The position numbers were made by a program, and so were the translations under genes. The notes below the pieces were generated by a model that saw only the letters and a program-made list of their open reading frames with translations, did not search any database and had not been told where the DNA came from. From Acrocarpospora corrugata (lineage in GTDB: Bacteria; Actinomycetota; Actinomycetes; Streptosporangiales; Streptosporangiaceae): DNA of 64,000 nt. Below, one piece after another: positions 12,750 through 20,683 of this stretch; within the stretch, counting starts at the first letter, position 1, and each line of letters starts with the position of its first letter. The stretch spans positions 124,001 to 188,000 of the forward strand of contig NZ_BLAD01000039.1 of assembly GCF_009687845.1 (NCBI RefSeq), written 5' to 3'.

Positions 12750-13068
12750 GAATGCGCCACCTCAAGCCTCGGGCGTCACCGGCAACGCCGCGCCGGTTTC
12801 TCTAAACCCATCCGGAGAAAATGATGGACACTTAGGATTTATTCAAATGGGCACCGCTGGAAGTTACTGCGACCCTAAGGGCGGGTCCCTTCCCCGGACC
12901 ACGATCGTGTGCTGGCACCTTGTTGCCAGTAGCTAGCTGTCAGCACGACCTGGTGGCAGCTCCCTTGACACGCGGGAGGCGAGTTCGGATCCTGGTACGA
13001 CACGCTAATATTGGCCAAAATCGAATACGCGTCGTCGCGGAATTCATCTCTTTGGAGAAGAGGCGGGG
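12750..13068. promoter_or_regulatory. Divergent intergenic region with palindromes upstream of the PKS operon
   Basis: This 319-bp gap separates the divergent PKS genes and the membrane protein gene. It contains CTGGCA-N6-TGCCAG at 12912-12929, the self-complementary AGCTAGCT at 12931-12938 and a looser GCTGTCA / TGGCAGC pair just downstream. An AT-rich stretch at 12830-12850 faces the PKS. A TTGACA at 12965-12970 points toward the plus-strand gene but has no good -10 at 17-18 bp. The palindromes look like operator DNA; no regulator can be assigned. Confidence 0.45.
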
Positions 13069-13653
13069 ATGAGTGACCACCAGAACGCGCCGAACTCCAG
13101 AATTGCCGGCCCCCCATTCGATCTGATCTGGGCCGGCCTGGCCGGGACCTGGCTGGTCGTCGAGAGTGTGCTGTTCGGGGTGCGCGGGATGGATCCGGTG
13201 GTGTCGGCCGTCTGGGCGGCCGGGCTGGTGGTCGCCGGGCTCCTGGTCGTGACGAGGCGGGGCGAGCCGGAACTGGTGTCGGCGCTGCGGTGGGGTTCCT
13301 CGGTCACCGTGGCCGGAGGTGCGGCCGCACTCGCTATCGGTGGAAATTTTACGTTGTTTCTGGCGATGCATGCGCTGCTGGTGGTCGTGCTGTGCGCCGC
13401 GGTGCTCCGGCCGGTGGCCCGCCGTACCGACTGGGTGGCGTCCGGCCGGGTCAGGGTGCGGCTCACCTGGACCGTCGCCGGGACCTGCGCCGGCCTGATC
13501 GCGTTCAGCCTGATGCAGGATCTGCGGGGGTTGCCGCTGATCCATCCCGACGTGGCGAGCCTGGTCACGCTCGGGACCATGTTCGAGACGGCGGTCACCG
13601 TCGCCATCGCCGTGCTGTGGCGGGGGCGGCGGGAAACCGTCACGACCCGCTAG
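13069..13653 (+). CDS. Small integral membrane protein of unknown function
   Basis: A 194-residue hydrophobic protein with about five to six predicted membrane segments (around residues 18-36, 44-62, 73-88, 93-110, 128-147 and 160-185) separated by short polar loops; no catalytic motif is recognisable. A GGAGAAG Shine-Dalgarno precedes the ATG. The stop is eight bases before the condensation gene at 13662, so the two are probably co-transcribed. ORFs on the opposite strand here (12940-13643) lack a good ribosome site and read as low-complexity Arg/Pro-rich shadows. A role in export, self-resistance or holding an enzyme at the membrane is possible but not shown. Confidence 0.7.
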   Translation: MSDHQNAPNSRIAGPPFDLIWAGLAGTWLVVESVLFGVRGMDPVVSAVWAAGLVVAGLLVVTRRGEPELVSALRWGSSVTVAGGAAALAIGGNFTLFLAMHALLVVVLCAAVLRPVARRTDWVASGRVRVRLTWTVAGTCAGLIAFSLMQDLRGLPLIHPDVASLVTLGTMFETAVTVAIAVLWRGRRETVTTR

Positions 13654-13661
13654 GAGAATCG

Positions 13662-15032
13662 ATGCCCGTCGACGCCCCCCTCAGCCACGGCCAGCTGTTC
13701 AGCTGGCGCGAGATCGAGCGGTATCCGGACGATTGGATGCAGGACGCGAACCTCCCCATCGTCTCCGACCTGCGCGGGCTCCCGCTGGCCCGGGTCGAGA
13801 ACGCGCTGCGGGTGCTGATGGCGCGGCACGAGCCGCTGCGCACCACCTACCACCTCGTGGACGGGCAGCCGGTGCAGCGCGTGCACGAGACGGCGGAGCC
13901 GCCGATCGAGCGGGTGGACCGGGTGGTCCGCGACTGGGAGGACCCGGAGGACGTCAAGAACGAGCTCTGCGCGGTGCCGTTCGCGATGGAGGGCGGCCTG
14001 TGCTGGCGCGGGCAGCTGGTCACCACCAACGGGTCGCCGGTGTTCCTGGCGCTGTCCTTCTCGCACCTGATCCTGGACGTGTGGTCGATCAACCACCTGA
14101 CCGACCAGTTCGGCGCCCTGGTGGCCGATCCGGAGGCCGTCGCCGAGCTCGGGCCCTCGCCCACCGAACTGGCCCACGAGCAGCGGACCGACCTGTGGCG
14201 GGACCGGAAGGAGGCGTCCGAGCGGTACTGGCGGCGCACCCTCGGCGACGTCCTGGCCGACCCGCTGCCAACGCTGCCGGCCAAGGTGAAGCGCGACCGC
14301 CTGGAGGCGACCCTGCACTCCCATCGCCTCGGCGGGCTGGCCGCGCTGGCCGCCAGGAAGCTCGGCGTCACCGCGCCCGCGCTGGTGATGGCGCTGGTCG
14401 CGGCCGGTCTGGCCCGGCACACCAACACCGGCAAGGTGGCGATGAGCCTGATGGCCTCCAACCGGTTCGCGCCGGAGCACCACCACGTGATCGGCACGAT
14501 GAACCAGCTCATCCCGGTCGTCGCGACGGTCGATCCGGGGGCGCCGCTGAGCGAGCACGTCAAGCGCCTGCACTGGGCCGGGGCCAGGGCCTACCGGTAC
14601 TCGTCCTACGATTTCGACCGCGTCGCCGTACTCGCCGCCGAGGCCGCCGCGGAACGCGGCGAGGAACCGGCGCACGACTGCTGGGTGAACCAGCTGTTCC
14701 GCTGCTGGTTCAACTACGTGCAGCTCGATCGCCAGCCCTCCGACCCCGTCGCCAAGACCCCGGCCGAGCTGCTGTGGACGCCGCTGGCCCAGCAGTACGG
14801 CCAGCCGTTCCGGGTCAGGGTGTCGGTGATCAACGGCCGGACCAGCATCCTGATGCTGGCCGACCCGACGATCATCCCGGCCGAGGGCATGGCGGACATG
14901 CTGCGCACGATCGCCCTCGGCGTCCAGGTCGCCGCGACCGACCCGGAGACCAGCCTCAAGGACCTGTGGAACGCCGGCCACGAAACCCTGGCGCCGTCCC
15001 TGTTCCCGGCGGTCATCCCCATGCCGGAGTGA
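13662..15032 (+). CDS. Free-standing condensation-domain enzyme
   Basis: A 456-residue protein covering one NRPS-type condensation domain. Visible motifs are RHEPLRTTYH (residues 55-64) and SHLILDVWS, where H135 and D139 occupy the catalytic second His and the Asp of the HHxxxDG motif; the first His is Ser. The second subdomain is present, as expected for a full C domain, and no A or PCP domain is attached. The start is the ATG after AGGAGA, eight bases beyond the preceding stop. Such stand-alone enzymes form amide or ester bonds between carrier-bound acyl groups and amines or alcohols. With the amine-making trio next door, joining a polyketide acyl chain to an amine is a reasonable inference; the substrate is unproven. 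Confidence 0.88.
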   Translation: MPVDAPLSHGQLFSWREIERYPDDWMQDANLPIVSDLRGLPLARVENALRVLMARHEPLRTTYHLVDGQPVQRVHETAEPPIERVDRVVRDWEDPEDVKNELCAVPFAMEGGLCWRGQLVTTNGSPVFLALSFSHLILDVWSINHLTDQFGALVADPEAVAELGPSPTELAHEQRTDLWRDRKEASERYWRRTLGDVLADPLPTLPAKVKRDRLEATLHSHRLGGLAALAARKLGVTAPALVMALVAAGLARHTNTGKVAMSLMASNRFAPEHHHVIGTMNQLIPVVATVDPGAPLSEHVKRLHWAGARAYRYSSYDFDRVAVLAAEAAAERGEEPAHDCWVNQLFRCWFNYVQLDRQPSDPVAKTPAELLWTPLAQQYGQPFRVRVSVINGRTSILMLADPTIIPAEGMADMLRTIALGVQVAATDPETSLKDLWNAGHETLAPSLFPAVIPMPE

Positions 15033-15036
15033 GCAC

Positions 15037-15061
15037 GTGCCGGGCGCGGCGCGCCCGGCAC
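15037..15061. terminator. Bidirectional hairpin between convergent genes
   Basis: A perfect 11-bp inverted repeat (GTGCCGGGCGC / GCGCCCGGCAC) with a 3-nt loop sits in the 35-bp gap between the convergent condensation and decarboxylase genes. There is no T-tract, which is common in high-GC actinomycete terminators. Confidence 0.75.
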
Positions 15062-15067
15062 CCGGTT

Positions 15068-16270
15068 TCACACGAGCACTTCGACCGGCGCCGGATGGCT
15101 GAGGAACCCCGTCGGGCTCGCCGTGAGGCCGTACGCGCCGGCCTGGAACAGGGCGATCAGATCGCCGATCTCGACTCTCGGCAGTTCCACCCGGTCGCCG
15201 AGCAGGTCGAGCGGTGTGCACAGGCAGCCGACCACGTTGACCGGCTCGTCCGGCGCCTCGCCCAGCCGGTTGGCCACGGCCATCGGATAGTTGCGCCGGA
15301 TCACCTGCCCGAAGTTCCCTGACGCCGCCAGCTGGTGATGCAGCCCGCCGTCCACGACCACGAAAGTCGTCCCCCGGGATTCCTTCCGGTCCACCACCCG
15401 GGTGATGTACACCCCCGCCTCGCCGACCAGATAACGCCCGAGCTCGATGACGACCCGGGCCCCCGGCAGCCGGGGAACGACGCGCTCGCGCATGAGCCGC
15501 GCCAGGTTGTCGCCGATCGGCTCCAGGTCGAGGGGACTGTCGCGGCGCGAGTAGGGAATGCCGAACCCGCCGCCCAGATTGACGTACCGCACGGGCGGCG
15601 ACAGGTCGGCGAGTTCGAGTATCAGGTCCACCGTGCGCCGCTGCGCCTCGCAGATGTCGTCCGCGCGCAGGTTCTGCGAGCCCGCGAACACGTGGAACCC
15701 CTGGAAGTCGACGTCGTCCCCCAGCCCGGCGAGCACCTTGGGCACCCGTTCCGCGTCGATCCCGAACTGCCGCGGCCCGCCGCCCAGGCGCATCCCCGAC
15801 CCGCGCACGGTGAAATCGGGATTCACCCGGAGCGCGATCCGGGCCGGAACCCCGGTGGCGGCGCTGATCGCGCGCGCCCTGGCCAGTTCGGTCTCCGATT
15901 CCAGCTCCACCGTCACGCCGGCCGCGATCGCCTGGGACAGCTCCTCGACGGTCTTGCCGGGCCCGGCGAAACTGATCCGGCCGGCGTGCGTCGGCGTGTC
16001 CAGCGCATGCCGCATCTCCTGCGCCGAGGCCACGTCGAAGCCGTCGACGAGCCCGCTCAGATGCTGGAGCAGCGCGGGCATCGGGTTCGCCTTGACGGCG
16101 TAGCTCAGCTGGATTCCGGCCGGCAGGGCGGCCCGGAGGGCGGCGACCCTGCGGGTGACGAGGTCGCGGTCGTAGGCGAAGAACGGCGTGCTCCCGATCC
16201 GGGCGGCGAGCCGCTCGACCGGGATTCCGCCGACGGTCAGCTGCCCGTCGCGGCGGCCCTGCCAGGTCAT
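15068..16270 (-). CDS. PLP-dependent decarboxylase, fold type III (DAP/ornithine decarboxylase family)
   Basis: A 400-residue alanine-racemase-fold decarboxylase. The PLP lysine is K60 in SYAVKANP; NLGGGFGIPY is the phosphate-binding glycine loop; GCLCTPLDLLG near residue 345 carries the cysteine that acts from the partner subunit in this family. Its ATG overlaps the ligase stop (ATGA). Gene order ACP, ligase, decarboxylase matches systems in which an amino acid is loaded on an ACP and decarboxylated there: BtrI/BtrJ/BtrK in butirosin and VinL/VinN/VinO in vicenistatin biosynthesis. The likely reaction is decarboxylation of an aminoacyl-ACP to an amine-bearing acyl-ACP. A free amino acid substrate remains possible. 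Confidence 0.9.
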   Translation of the reverse strand: MTWQGRRDGQLTVGGIPVERLAARIGSTPFFAYDRDLVTRRVAALRAALPAGIQLSYAVKANPMPALLQHLSGLVDGFDVASAQEMRHALDTPTHAGRISFAGPGKTVEELSQAIAAGVTVELESETELARARAISAATGVPARIALRVNPDFTVRGSGMRLGGGPRQFGIDAERVPKVLAGLGDDVDFQGFHVFAGSQNLRADDICEAQRRTVDLILELADLSPPVRYVNLGGGFGIPYSRRDSPLDLEPIGDNLARLMRERVVPRLPGARVVIELGRYLVGEAGVYITRVVDRKESRGTTFVVVDGGLHHQLAASGNFGQVIRRNYPMAVANRLGEAPDEPVNVVGCLCTPLDLLGDRVELPRVEIGDLIALFQAGAYGLTASPTGFLSHPAPVEVLV

Positions 16271-17730
16271 CGGGCCGCGCTCCGGCGGATCTCGGCGCGG
16301 TCGAACTTGCCGTTTCCCGACCGGGGCAGCGCGGTGGCGGTCACGATCCGGCGCGGCACCATGTACCGGGGCAGGTCGCGTTCCAGCGCCAGGCGCAGCC
16401 CGTCCGGAGCCGCGGCTTCGGTGAGCACCACGTGGAGCACGACGTGCTCCCCCAGGTCCTCGTCCGGTACGCCGACGGCGACGGCCTCGGCGACCAGGCC
16501 GGTCGCGTACGCCGCCTCCTCCACCTCGGTCGGGCTCAGCCGGTAGCCGGACGTCTTGATCATGTCGTCGGTACGGCCGACGAAGAAGATGAACCCCTCC
16601 TCGTCCCGGTAGGCCACATCGCCCGACCACACGGCGATCTCGTCGCCGCCGGGAGGAAACGGCCGGAACCGCTCCGCGGTACGGGCCGGGTCGTTCCAGT
16701 AGCCGAGCGACACCAGCGCCCCCCGATGCACGATCTCGCCTTCCTCGCCCGGGTCGCACTCCGAACCGTCCGCCCGCACGACCAGGACCTCGGCGTTCGG
16801 CACGGCCTTGCCGATCGAGCCGGGCCTGCGGTCGATCTCGGCGGGATCCAGGTAGGTGGACCGGAACGCCTCGGTCAGGCCGTACATCAGGAAGGGGGTG
16901 GCCTGCGGGAACGTCTCGCGCAGCCAGGCCAGTGTGGTCTTGGGCAGGCGTCCGCCGGTGTTCGCGAAATAGCGCAGGCCGCGCGTCGCCTCGGCGGGCC
17001 ACCGCTGCGTCGCGAGCTGCGCCCACAGCGGCGGCACGCAGGTCAGCGCCGTCACCCCGTGGGTGGCGCAGAGCCGGACGACCTCGCGGGGCAGCAGGTA
17101 GTTGACCAGCACCACGTGTGCTCCGGCCAGGAACGACGTGGTCAGCTGGCTCAGCCCGGCGTCGAAACTCAACGGCAGCGCCGCGAGGACCACGTCGTCG
17201 TGGGCGTGACCGAGGTAGCCGGCGACGCTCGCCGCGCCCGCGAGCAGGTTGCCGTGACTCAGCACGACCCCCTTCGGCGAGCCGGTGCTCCCGGACGTGT
17301 AGAGAATGCCCGCGATATCCGAAATATCGTGATCGACGGAGGAGGGCGGATCCGTCGTGACGACGTCCAGGTCTCCGATCAGCACCGTGCGCACAGAACC
17401 GCTCAGCGTGCGCGCCCGCTCCGGAGTGGTGATCAGCAGCGCGGCCGCACAATCCTCGATCACATACTCAACCTGCCGAGCCTTAAAGAGCGGATTTATC
17501 GGGACAAAGACGCCGCCGGCCGCTGCCACCGCGAACATCGCGACGACCGTTTCGAGCTGCTTCTCCGCATAGATCGCGACCCGGGCGCCAGGCTCCAGCC
17601 AGCGCAACCCCTCCGCCGCCCGCGCGACCCGCTCACGCAGCTCGCCATAGGTGAGCGTCACATTCTTGTAGGTGACCGCGGCGTGCTCGGCGGCCCCGAA
17701 CCCCAGCAGCTCCTCGAAGCGCGTCAGCAT
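16267..17730 (-). CDS. ANL-superfamily acyl/aminoacyl-ACP ligase
   Basis: A 487-residue adenylate-forming enzyme. Motifs in order: YTSGSTGSPKG (P-loop), MYGLTEAF, the SGD and GRTDDMIKTSGYR hinge region, and the C-terminal GNGKFDR with the catalytic lysine. It has no fused carrier domain, but an ACP gene ends three bases upstream and the decarboxylase gene overlaps its stop by 4 nt. It probably activates a carboxylic or amino acid as the AMP ester and transfers it to the neighbouring ACP. A similar ligase/decarboxylase/ACP trio is found in exosortase-associated loci. Substrate specificity cannot be read by eye. Confidence 0.9.
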   Translation of the reverse strand: MLTRFEELLGFGAAEHAAVTYKNVTLTYGELRERVARAAEGLRWLEPGARVAIYAEKQLETVVAMFAVAAAGGVFVPINPLFKARQVEYVIEDCAAALLITTPERARTLSGSVRTVLIGDLDVVTTDPPSSVDHDISDIAGILYTSGSTGSPKGVVLSHGNLLAGAASVAGYLGHAHDDVVLAALPLSFDAGLSQLTTSFLAGAHVVLVNYLLPREVVRLCATHGVTALTCVPPLWAQLATQRWPAEATRGLRYFANTGGRLPKTTLAWLRETFPQATPFLMYGLTEAFRSTYLDPAEIDRRPGSIGKAVPNAEVLVVRADGSECDPGEEGEIVHRGALVSLGYWNDPARTAERFRPFPPGGDEIAVWSGDVAYRDEEGFIFFVGRTDDMIKTSGYRLSPTEVEEAAYATGLVAEAVAVGVPDEDLGEHVVLHVVLTEAAAPDGLRLALERDLPRYMVPRRIVTATALPRSGNGKFDRAEIRRSAAR

Positions 17731-17733
17731 GGC

Positions 17734-17991
17734 TCAGAATCCGATCCGCGCCGCGTCCAGCAGGAACGACAAGGTCAGCCACAACGATCCCACCGTCGCG
17801 AACGTCTCCTCGCTGAGGATGTCGTCGGGCAGTTCGAGGTCGTACCCGTCCTCCAGGTCCACCATCAGCTGCACGACCCCCATCGAATCCAGCCCGAGCG
17901 AGGTGAGGTCGTCACCGGGGGTCAGGTCACCCGGCCCCGCGTACGGCAGATACCGGCGGAGAACGGCCTGGAACTCGTGAGGTATTTCCAT
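17734..17991 (-). CDS. Discrete acyl carrier protein (amine-unit ACP)
   Basis: An 85-residue ACP with phosphopantetheine serine S36 in LGLDSMGVVQL. I chose the ATG at 17991 because GAGGAG precedes it by 7 nt; a longer GTG start at 18006 would place the Shine-Dalgarno inside the coding sequence. It is the first gene of the ACP-ligase-decarboxylase set and is probably the carrier on which the amino acid is decarboxylated. It is divergent from the second condensation gene. Confidence 0.88.
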   Translation of the reverse strand: MEIPHEFQAVLRRYLPYAGPGDLTPGDDLTSLGLDSMGVVQLMVDLEDGYDLELPDDILSEETFATVGSLWLTLSFLLDAARIGF

Positions 17992-18082
17992 CGGAGGTCT
18001 CCTCACAATGCCTGAGCTGAATTACCCGTTCAGGGTCGTTTAATTCCGCGACAGGTGTCAAGCGGGAGCCCTGGCAGCTTTT

Positions 18083-18107
18083 GGCCGCTGACAATATGCC
18101 AGCGGCC
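18083..18107. promoter_or_regulatory. Palindromic element in a divergent promoter
   Basis: GGCCGCTG at 18083-18090 is repeated inverted as CAGCGGCC at 18100-18107 around a 9-nt AT-rich spacer. It lies midway in the about 185-bp region between the divergent ACP and condensation genes. It may be an operator or a hairpin; no regulator is assignable. Confidence 0.4.
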
Positions 18108-18175
18108 GGCCGGCGCGGCGAGCCTATTCTCATTTAGCCTGAGTGGGCTGGACCGTTCAACCGTGGGAGGCCGGG

Positions 18176-19786
18176 TTGTCCGTTGTGAAGAACGCGAATC
18201 TCGGCTGGGGCCAGCGTTATATGTGGCTCCGCTATCACGACCTGCCGCCACACGCTCGCCACAATACACATATTATTCTGAAACTACAGATTCCGGTCGG
18301 CCTGACGATCCAGAACTGCCGGGCGATACTCAATCAGACGGCCCGCCGGCACGAGACGCTGCGCACCACCTACCACTTCGATCTCGACGGCGATCCGTAC
18401 CGGGTGGTGCGCCCGCCTGGCCCGTGTCCCCTCGTCGTGGTGTCCACCGAGGAGGACGGCACGCCGATGCCGGCCGAGGTGATGGAACGACTGGGCGGGG
18501 CCGAGTTCGACATCGCCGTGGACTGGCCGATCCGGACCTCCGTCATCACCACCGAGGGAGTGCCCCAGCAGCTCGTGCTGGTGCTGAACCACCTCGCGGT
18601 GGACATGTGGACGGTCACGGAGCTCCAGCGCGAACTACAGCTGAACTGCACGGCGGTGCTGGCCCGGCGGCTCGCCGCGATCGAACCTGTCCGGCATCGC
18701 CCGTCCGATCTGATCCGGTACGAGACGACCCTGGACCCGGGGCCGGCCTTGGCGTACTGGGAGAAGGAGATCGAGTCCATCCCACCGGACGCGTTCGGCG
18801 ACCGCCGCAGGCACGGCGTGCCGCCGGAGACCCGGCGGGCGACGCTGGTGTCCCCGGCCCTGCTGGCCGCCTCGCGGCGGATCGCGGCCCGCCAGAAGGT
18901 GTGGCCGTCGCAGGTGCACCTGGCGGCCTACACGGCGCTGATGGCCGCCTATACCGGCGGCCCGTCCTTCGACCACCTGACGTTCACCGGAAACCGCGAG
19001 AACGGCCCGTACGCTACGGTCCTGACCTGCATGTTCTCCCCGCTGCTCCTGCGCGTGGACGTATCGGACGACCCGACCTTCACCGAGCTGCTCGCCCGGG
19101 TCGGCGACCGGTTCGAGCAGGCGCGCGAGCACGCCTACGTCCCGTACGACGAGGTAGCCGAACTGCTGGCCAGAAAGGGCGCGCGACTGGCGTCGGAGTT
19201 CAACTTCATCAAGCAGGTCACCCTCGAGTCCCGCGCGCGGCGCAGCCGGATCACCTGGCAGACGCCGCCCGAGGATCACGGCGCCGACACCTACGTCCGG
19301 GTCGACGAATGGAAGGACGCCGTGGTGATCGCGCTGAGCGCCGCGTCGTCGGTCATGGACGCGGACTCCATCGAACGTTTTCTGCGCGCCTGGGAGACCA
19401 CGATCCTCAGCTACGACGCGACGCCGGACGCCCTGCGCACCAGCGACATCGCCGCGCTGGCCGGCTTCGCCCCCGCGCCGCCGCCCAGCCGGCGCACCGA
19501 ATCACGAAATATCCCGGACAAGGCGGCGGAGGAGGTCCTCGCGGCCGTCGTCGGGCAGGCGAACGGGCTCGCCGAGGTCGATCCGGCCCAGAGCTACACC
19601 GGCACAGGGGGCAGGGTCCTGCGGATTCCGCGGGTGCTGGCTCTGCTCCGGAGCCACGGGTGGGAGGGAGTCACCGTCCACCAGCTCACTGGTGCCGCGC
19701 CATTGAGCGCACTGGCCTGCCTGCTCGCCCCAGCGGCCAGCGTCACGCCATCTCCAGAACCGCTACAACCCGGAGTCCGACCATGA
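18176..19786 (+). CDS. Condensation enzyme with a serine-less carrier-like C-terminus
   Basis: A second free condensation enzyme (536 residues from the TTG start). It has RRHETLRTTYH (58-68) and NHLAVDMWT, with H139 and D143 as catalytic His and Asp. After the C domain, residues about 445-520 resemble a PCP (helix I, VDPAQSY, GG motif, then helices), but the attachment motif reads GGRVL, so V481 replaces the serine and R480 the Asp. It therefore cannot carry a phosphopantetheine arm. I prefer the TTG at 18176 because GGGAGG precedes it by 5 nt; the GTG at 18143 is an alternative. Its stop overlaps the next start (ATGA). The N-terminal codons include a low-GC run near 18260-18290. Confidence 0.85.
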   Translation: MSVVKNANLGWGQRYMWLRYHDLPPHARHNTHIILKLQIPVGLTIQNCRAILNQTARRHETLRTTYHFDLDGDPYRVVRPPGPCPLVVVSTEEDGTPMPAEVMERLGGAEFDIAVDWPIRTSVITTEGVPQQLVLVLNHLAVDMWTVTELQRELQLNCTAVLARRLAAIEPVRHRPSDLIRYETTLDPGPALAYWEKEIESIPPDAFGDRRRHGVPPETRRATLVSPALLAASRRIAARQKVWPSQVHLAAYTALMAAYTGGPSFDHLTFTGNRENGPYATVLTCMFSPLLLRVDVSDDPTFTELLARVGDRFEQAREHAYVPYDEVAELLARKGARLASEFNFIKQVTLESRARRSRITWQTPPEDHGADTYVRVDEWKDAVVIALSAASSVMDADSIERFLRAWETTILSYDATPDALRTSDIAALAGFAPAPPPSRRTESRNIPDKAAEEVLAAVVGQANGLAEVDPAQSYTGTGGRVLRIPRVLALLRSHGWEGVTVHQLTGAAPLSALACLLAPAASVTPSPEPLQPGVRP

Positions 19787-20673
19787 GTGAAGTGTTCGCA
19801 GAGACCATAGCCAAGTCCCACCAGCTCGTCGGCTCTGAGCAGGAGCTCCGCGCCGCCATCGACCGCGAACTCGCATCGGCCCCCCTGACCGAACTCGTCG
19901 TCATGGGCGGCCATTTCATGCTGTTCGAGGACGAGGACAGCGGCGCACTCGTCCCCGGCGTCATGGAGGCACAGTCCTCCACCCTCATGCGCGACCGGAT
20001 CGCTGGCCGGGTGGGCATCTTCCCGGCCTACTCCTGGCAGCTCTCAGTCGACCTGATCACGGCATACGCGAAGCTCGTCAAGGACGCCAAGCTGCTGCTC
20101 CTCATCAACGACTGGCAGTACGTCCCCACCGGCGGCCGGCCCGCCAGCACGCTCCGAGCCGAGTTCTTCGAGAGCTTCACCGGCCTGCCGGACGGCTACC
20201 AGCAGATCCTGCGCGCGGCCGGGCTGGACGCGCGGAGTCTGCTGCCCAGCCGCAAACACCCGCTGGCGTTCCCGGAGACGTGGCTCAAGTACCGCTTCCA
20301 GAAGGCCGCCGACAAGTTCGTCAAGCAGGGCAGGCTCGAAAAGCGGGTGCTGGAGTCCGGCGCGAAGGACACCGAGGTCGCGTTCCTGGACGAGGCGGGC
20401 AACTACCGCACGCTGATCAGTTGCGGCATCACCGGCTGCGCCGGCGAGATCACCGAGATGATCTCCGAGGTGTACCAGGCCGGCTACCGGGCCATCGTGA
20501 TCTTCGCGCCGGGCGAGTGCCTGGCTCCCGTACAGACCGGGGTCGAGATCGCGCTCAGTCTCTACCGGCTCACCGGCATGGTCGTCGTGATCGCCGACCC
20601 GGGCGGCAGCGGCGAGATGTCCACCGACGAGATCTACTCAAAACTGGTGACGGTCAGCACCTTCCGGAGCTGA
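19783..20673 (+). CDS. Unrecognised cysteine-containing protein paired with cysteine desulfurase
   Basis: A 296-residue soluble protein that I cannot place in a family. It is coupled to the condensation gene by an ATGA overlap and ends 10 bases before the desulfurase gene. The N-terminal half alternates helices and strands (LTELVVMGGHFMLF, residues 36-48; KLLLLINDWQY, 103-113); the middle is basic; the C-terminal half has a Rossmann-like alternation with three cysteines, C214 and C219 in SCGITGCAGE and C246 in APGEC. No signal peptide or membrane segment is visible. Position beside a desulfurase suggests a sulfur acceptor or transferase, or an adapter for it. That is inference from context only. 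Confidence 0.75.
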   Translation: MSEVFAETIAKSHQLVGSEQELRAAIDRELASAPLTELVVMGGHFMLFEDEDSGALVPGVMEAQSSTLMRDRIAGRVGIFPAYSWQLSVDLITAYAKLVKDAKLLLLINDWQYVPTGGRPASTLRAEFFESFTGLPDGYQQILRAAGLDARSLLPSRKHPLAFPETWLKYRFQKAADKFVKQGRLEKRVLESGAKDTEVAFLDEAGNYRTLISCGITGCAGEITEMISEVYQAGYRAIVIFAPGECLAPVQTGVEIALSLYRLTGMVVVIADPGGSGEMSTDEIYSKLVTVSTFRS

Positions 20674-20683
20674 GGGCGGGACG

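Noticed and set aside
5862-12824. Plus-strand open frame of 2320 codons opposite the PKS gene
   Set aside because: Low-complexity Arg/Gly/Asp-rich translation with no motifs; it mirrors the PKS on the minus strand, which shows intact catalytic motifs throughout.
12965-12970. TTGACA as a promoter for the membrane protein gene
   Set aside because: No convincing -10 at 16-19 bp; recorded only as a weak possibility.
12940-13643. Minus-strand open frames opposite the small membrane protein gene
   Set aside because: No ribosome site and a repetitive basic composition; the plus-strand frame has a Shine-Dalgarno and coherent membrane helices.
18055-19782. Plus-strand frame overlapping the second condensation gene, upstream of and in frame with the unknown protein
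   Set aside because: Only the part from the ATG at 19783 reads as a normal protein; the upstream part is a shadow of the condensation gene.
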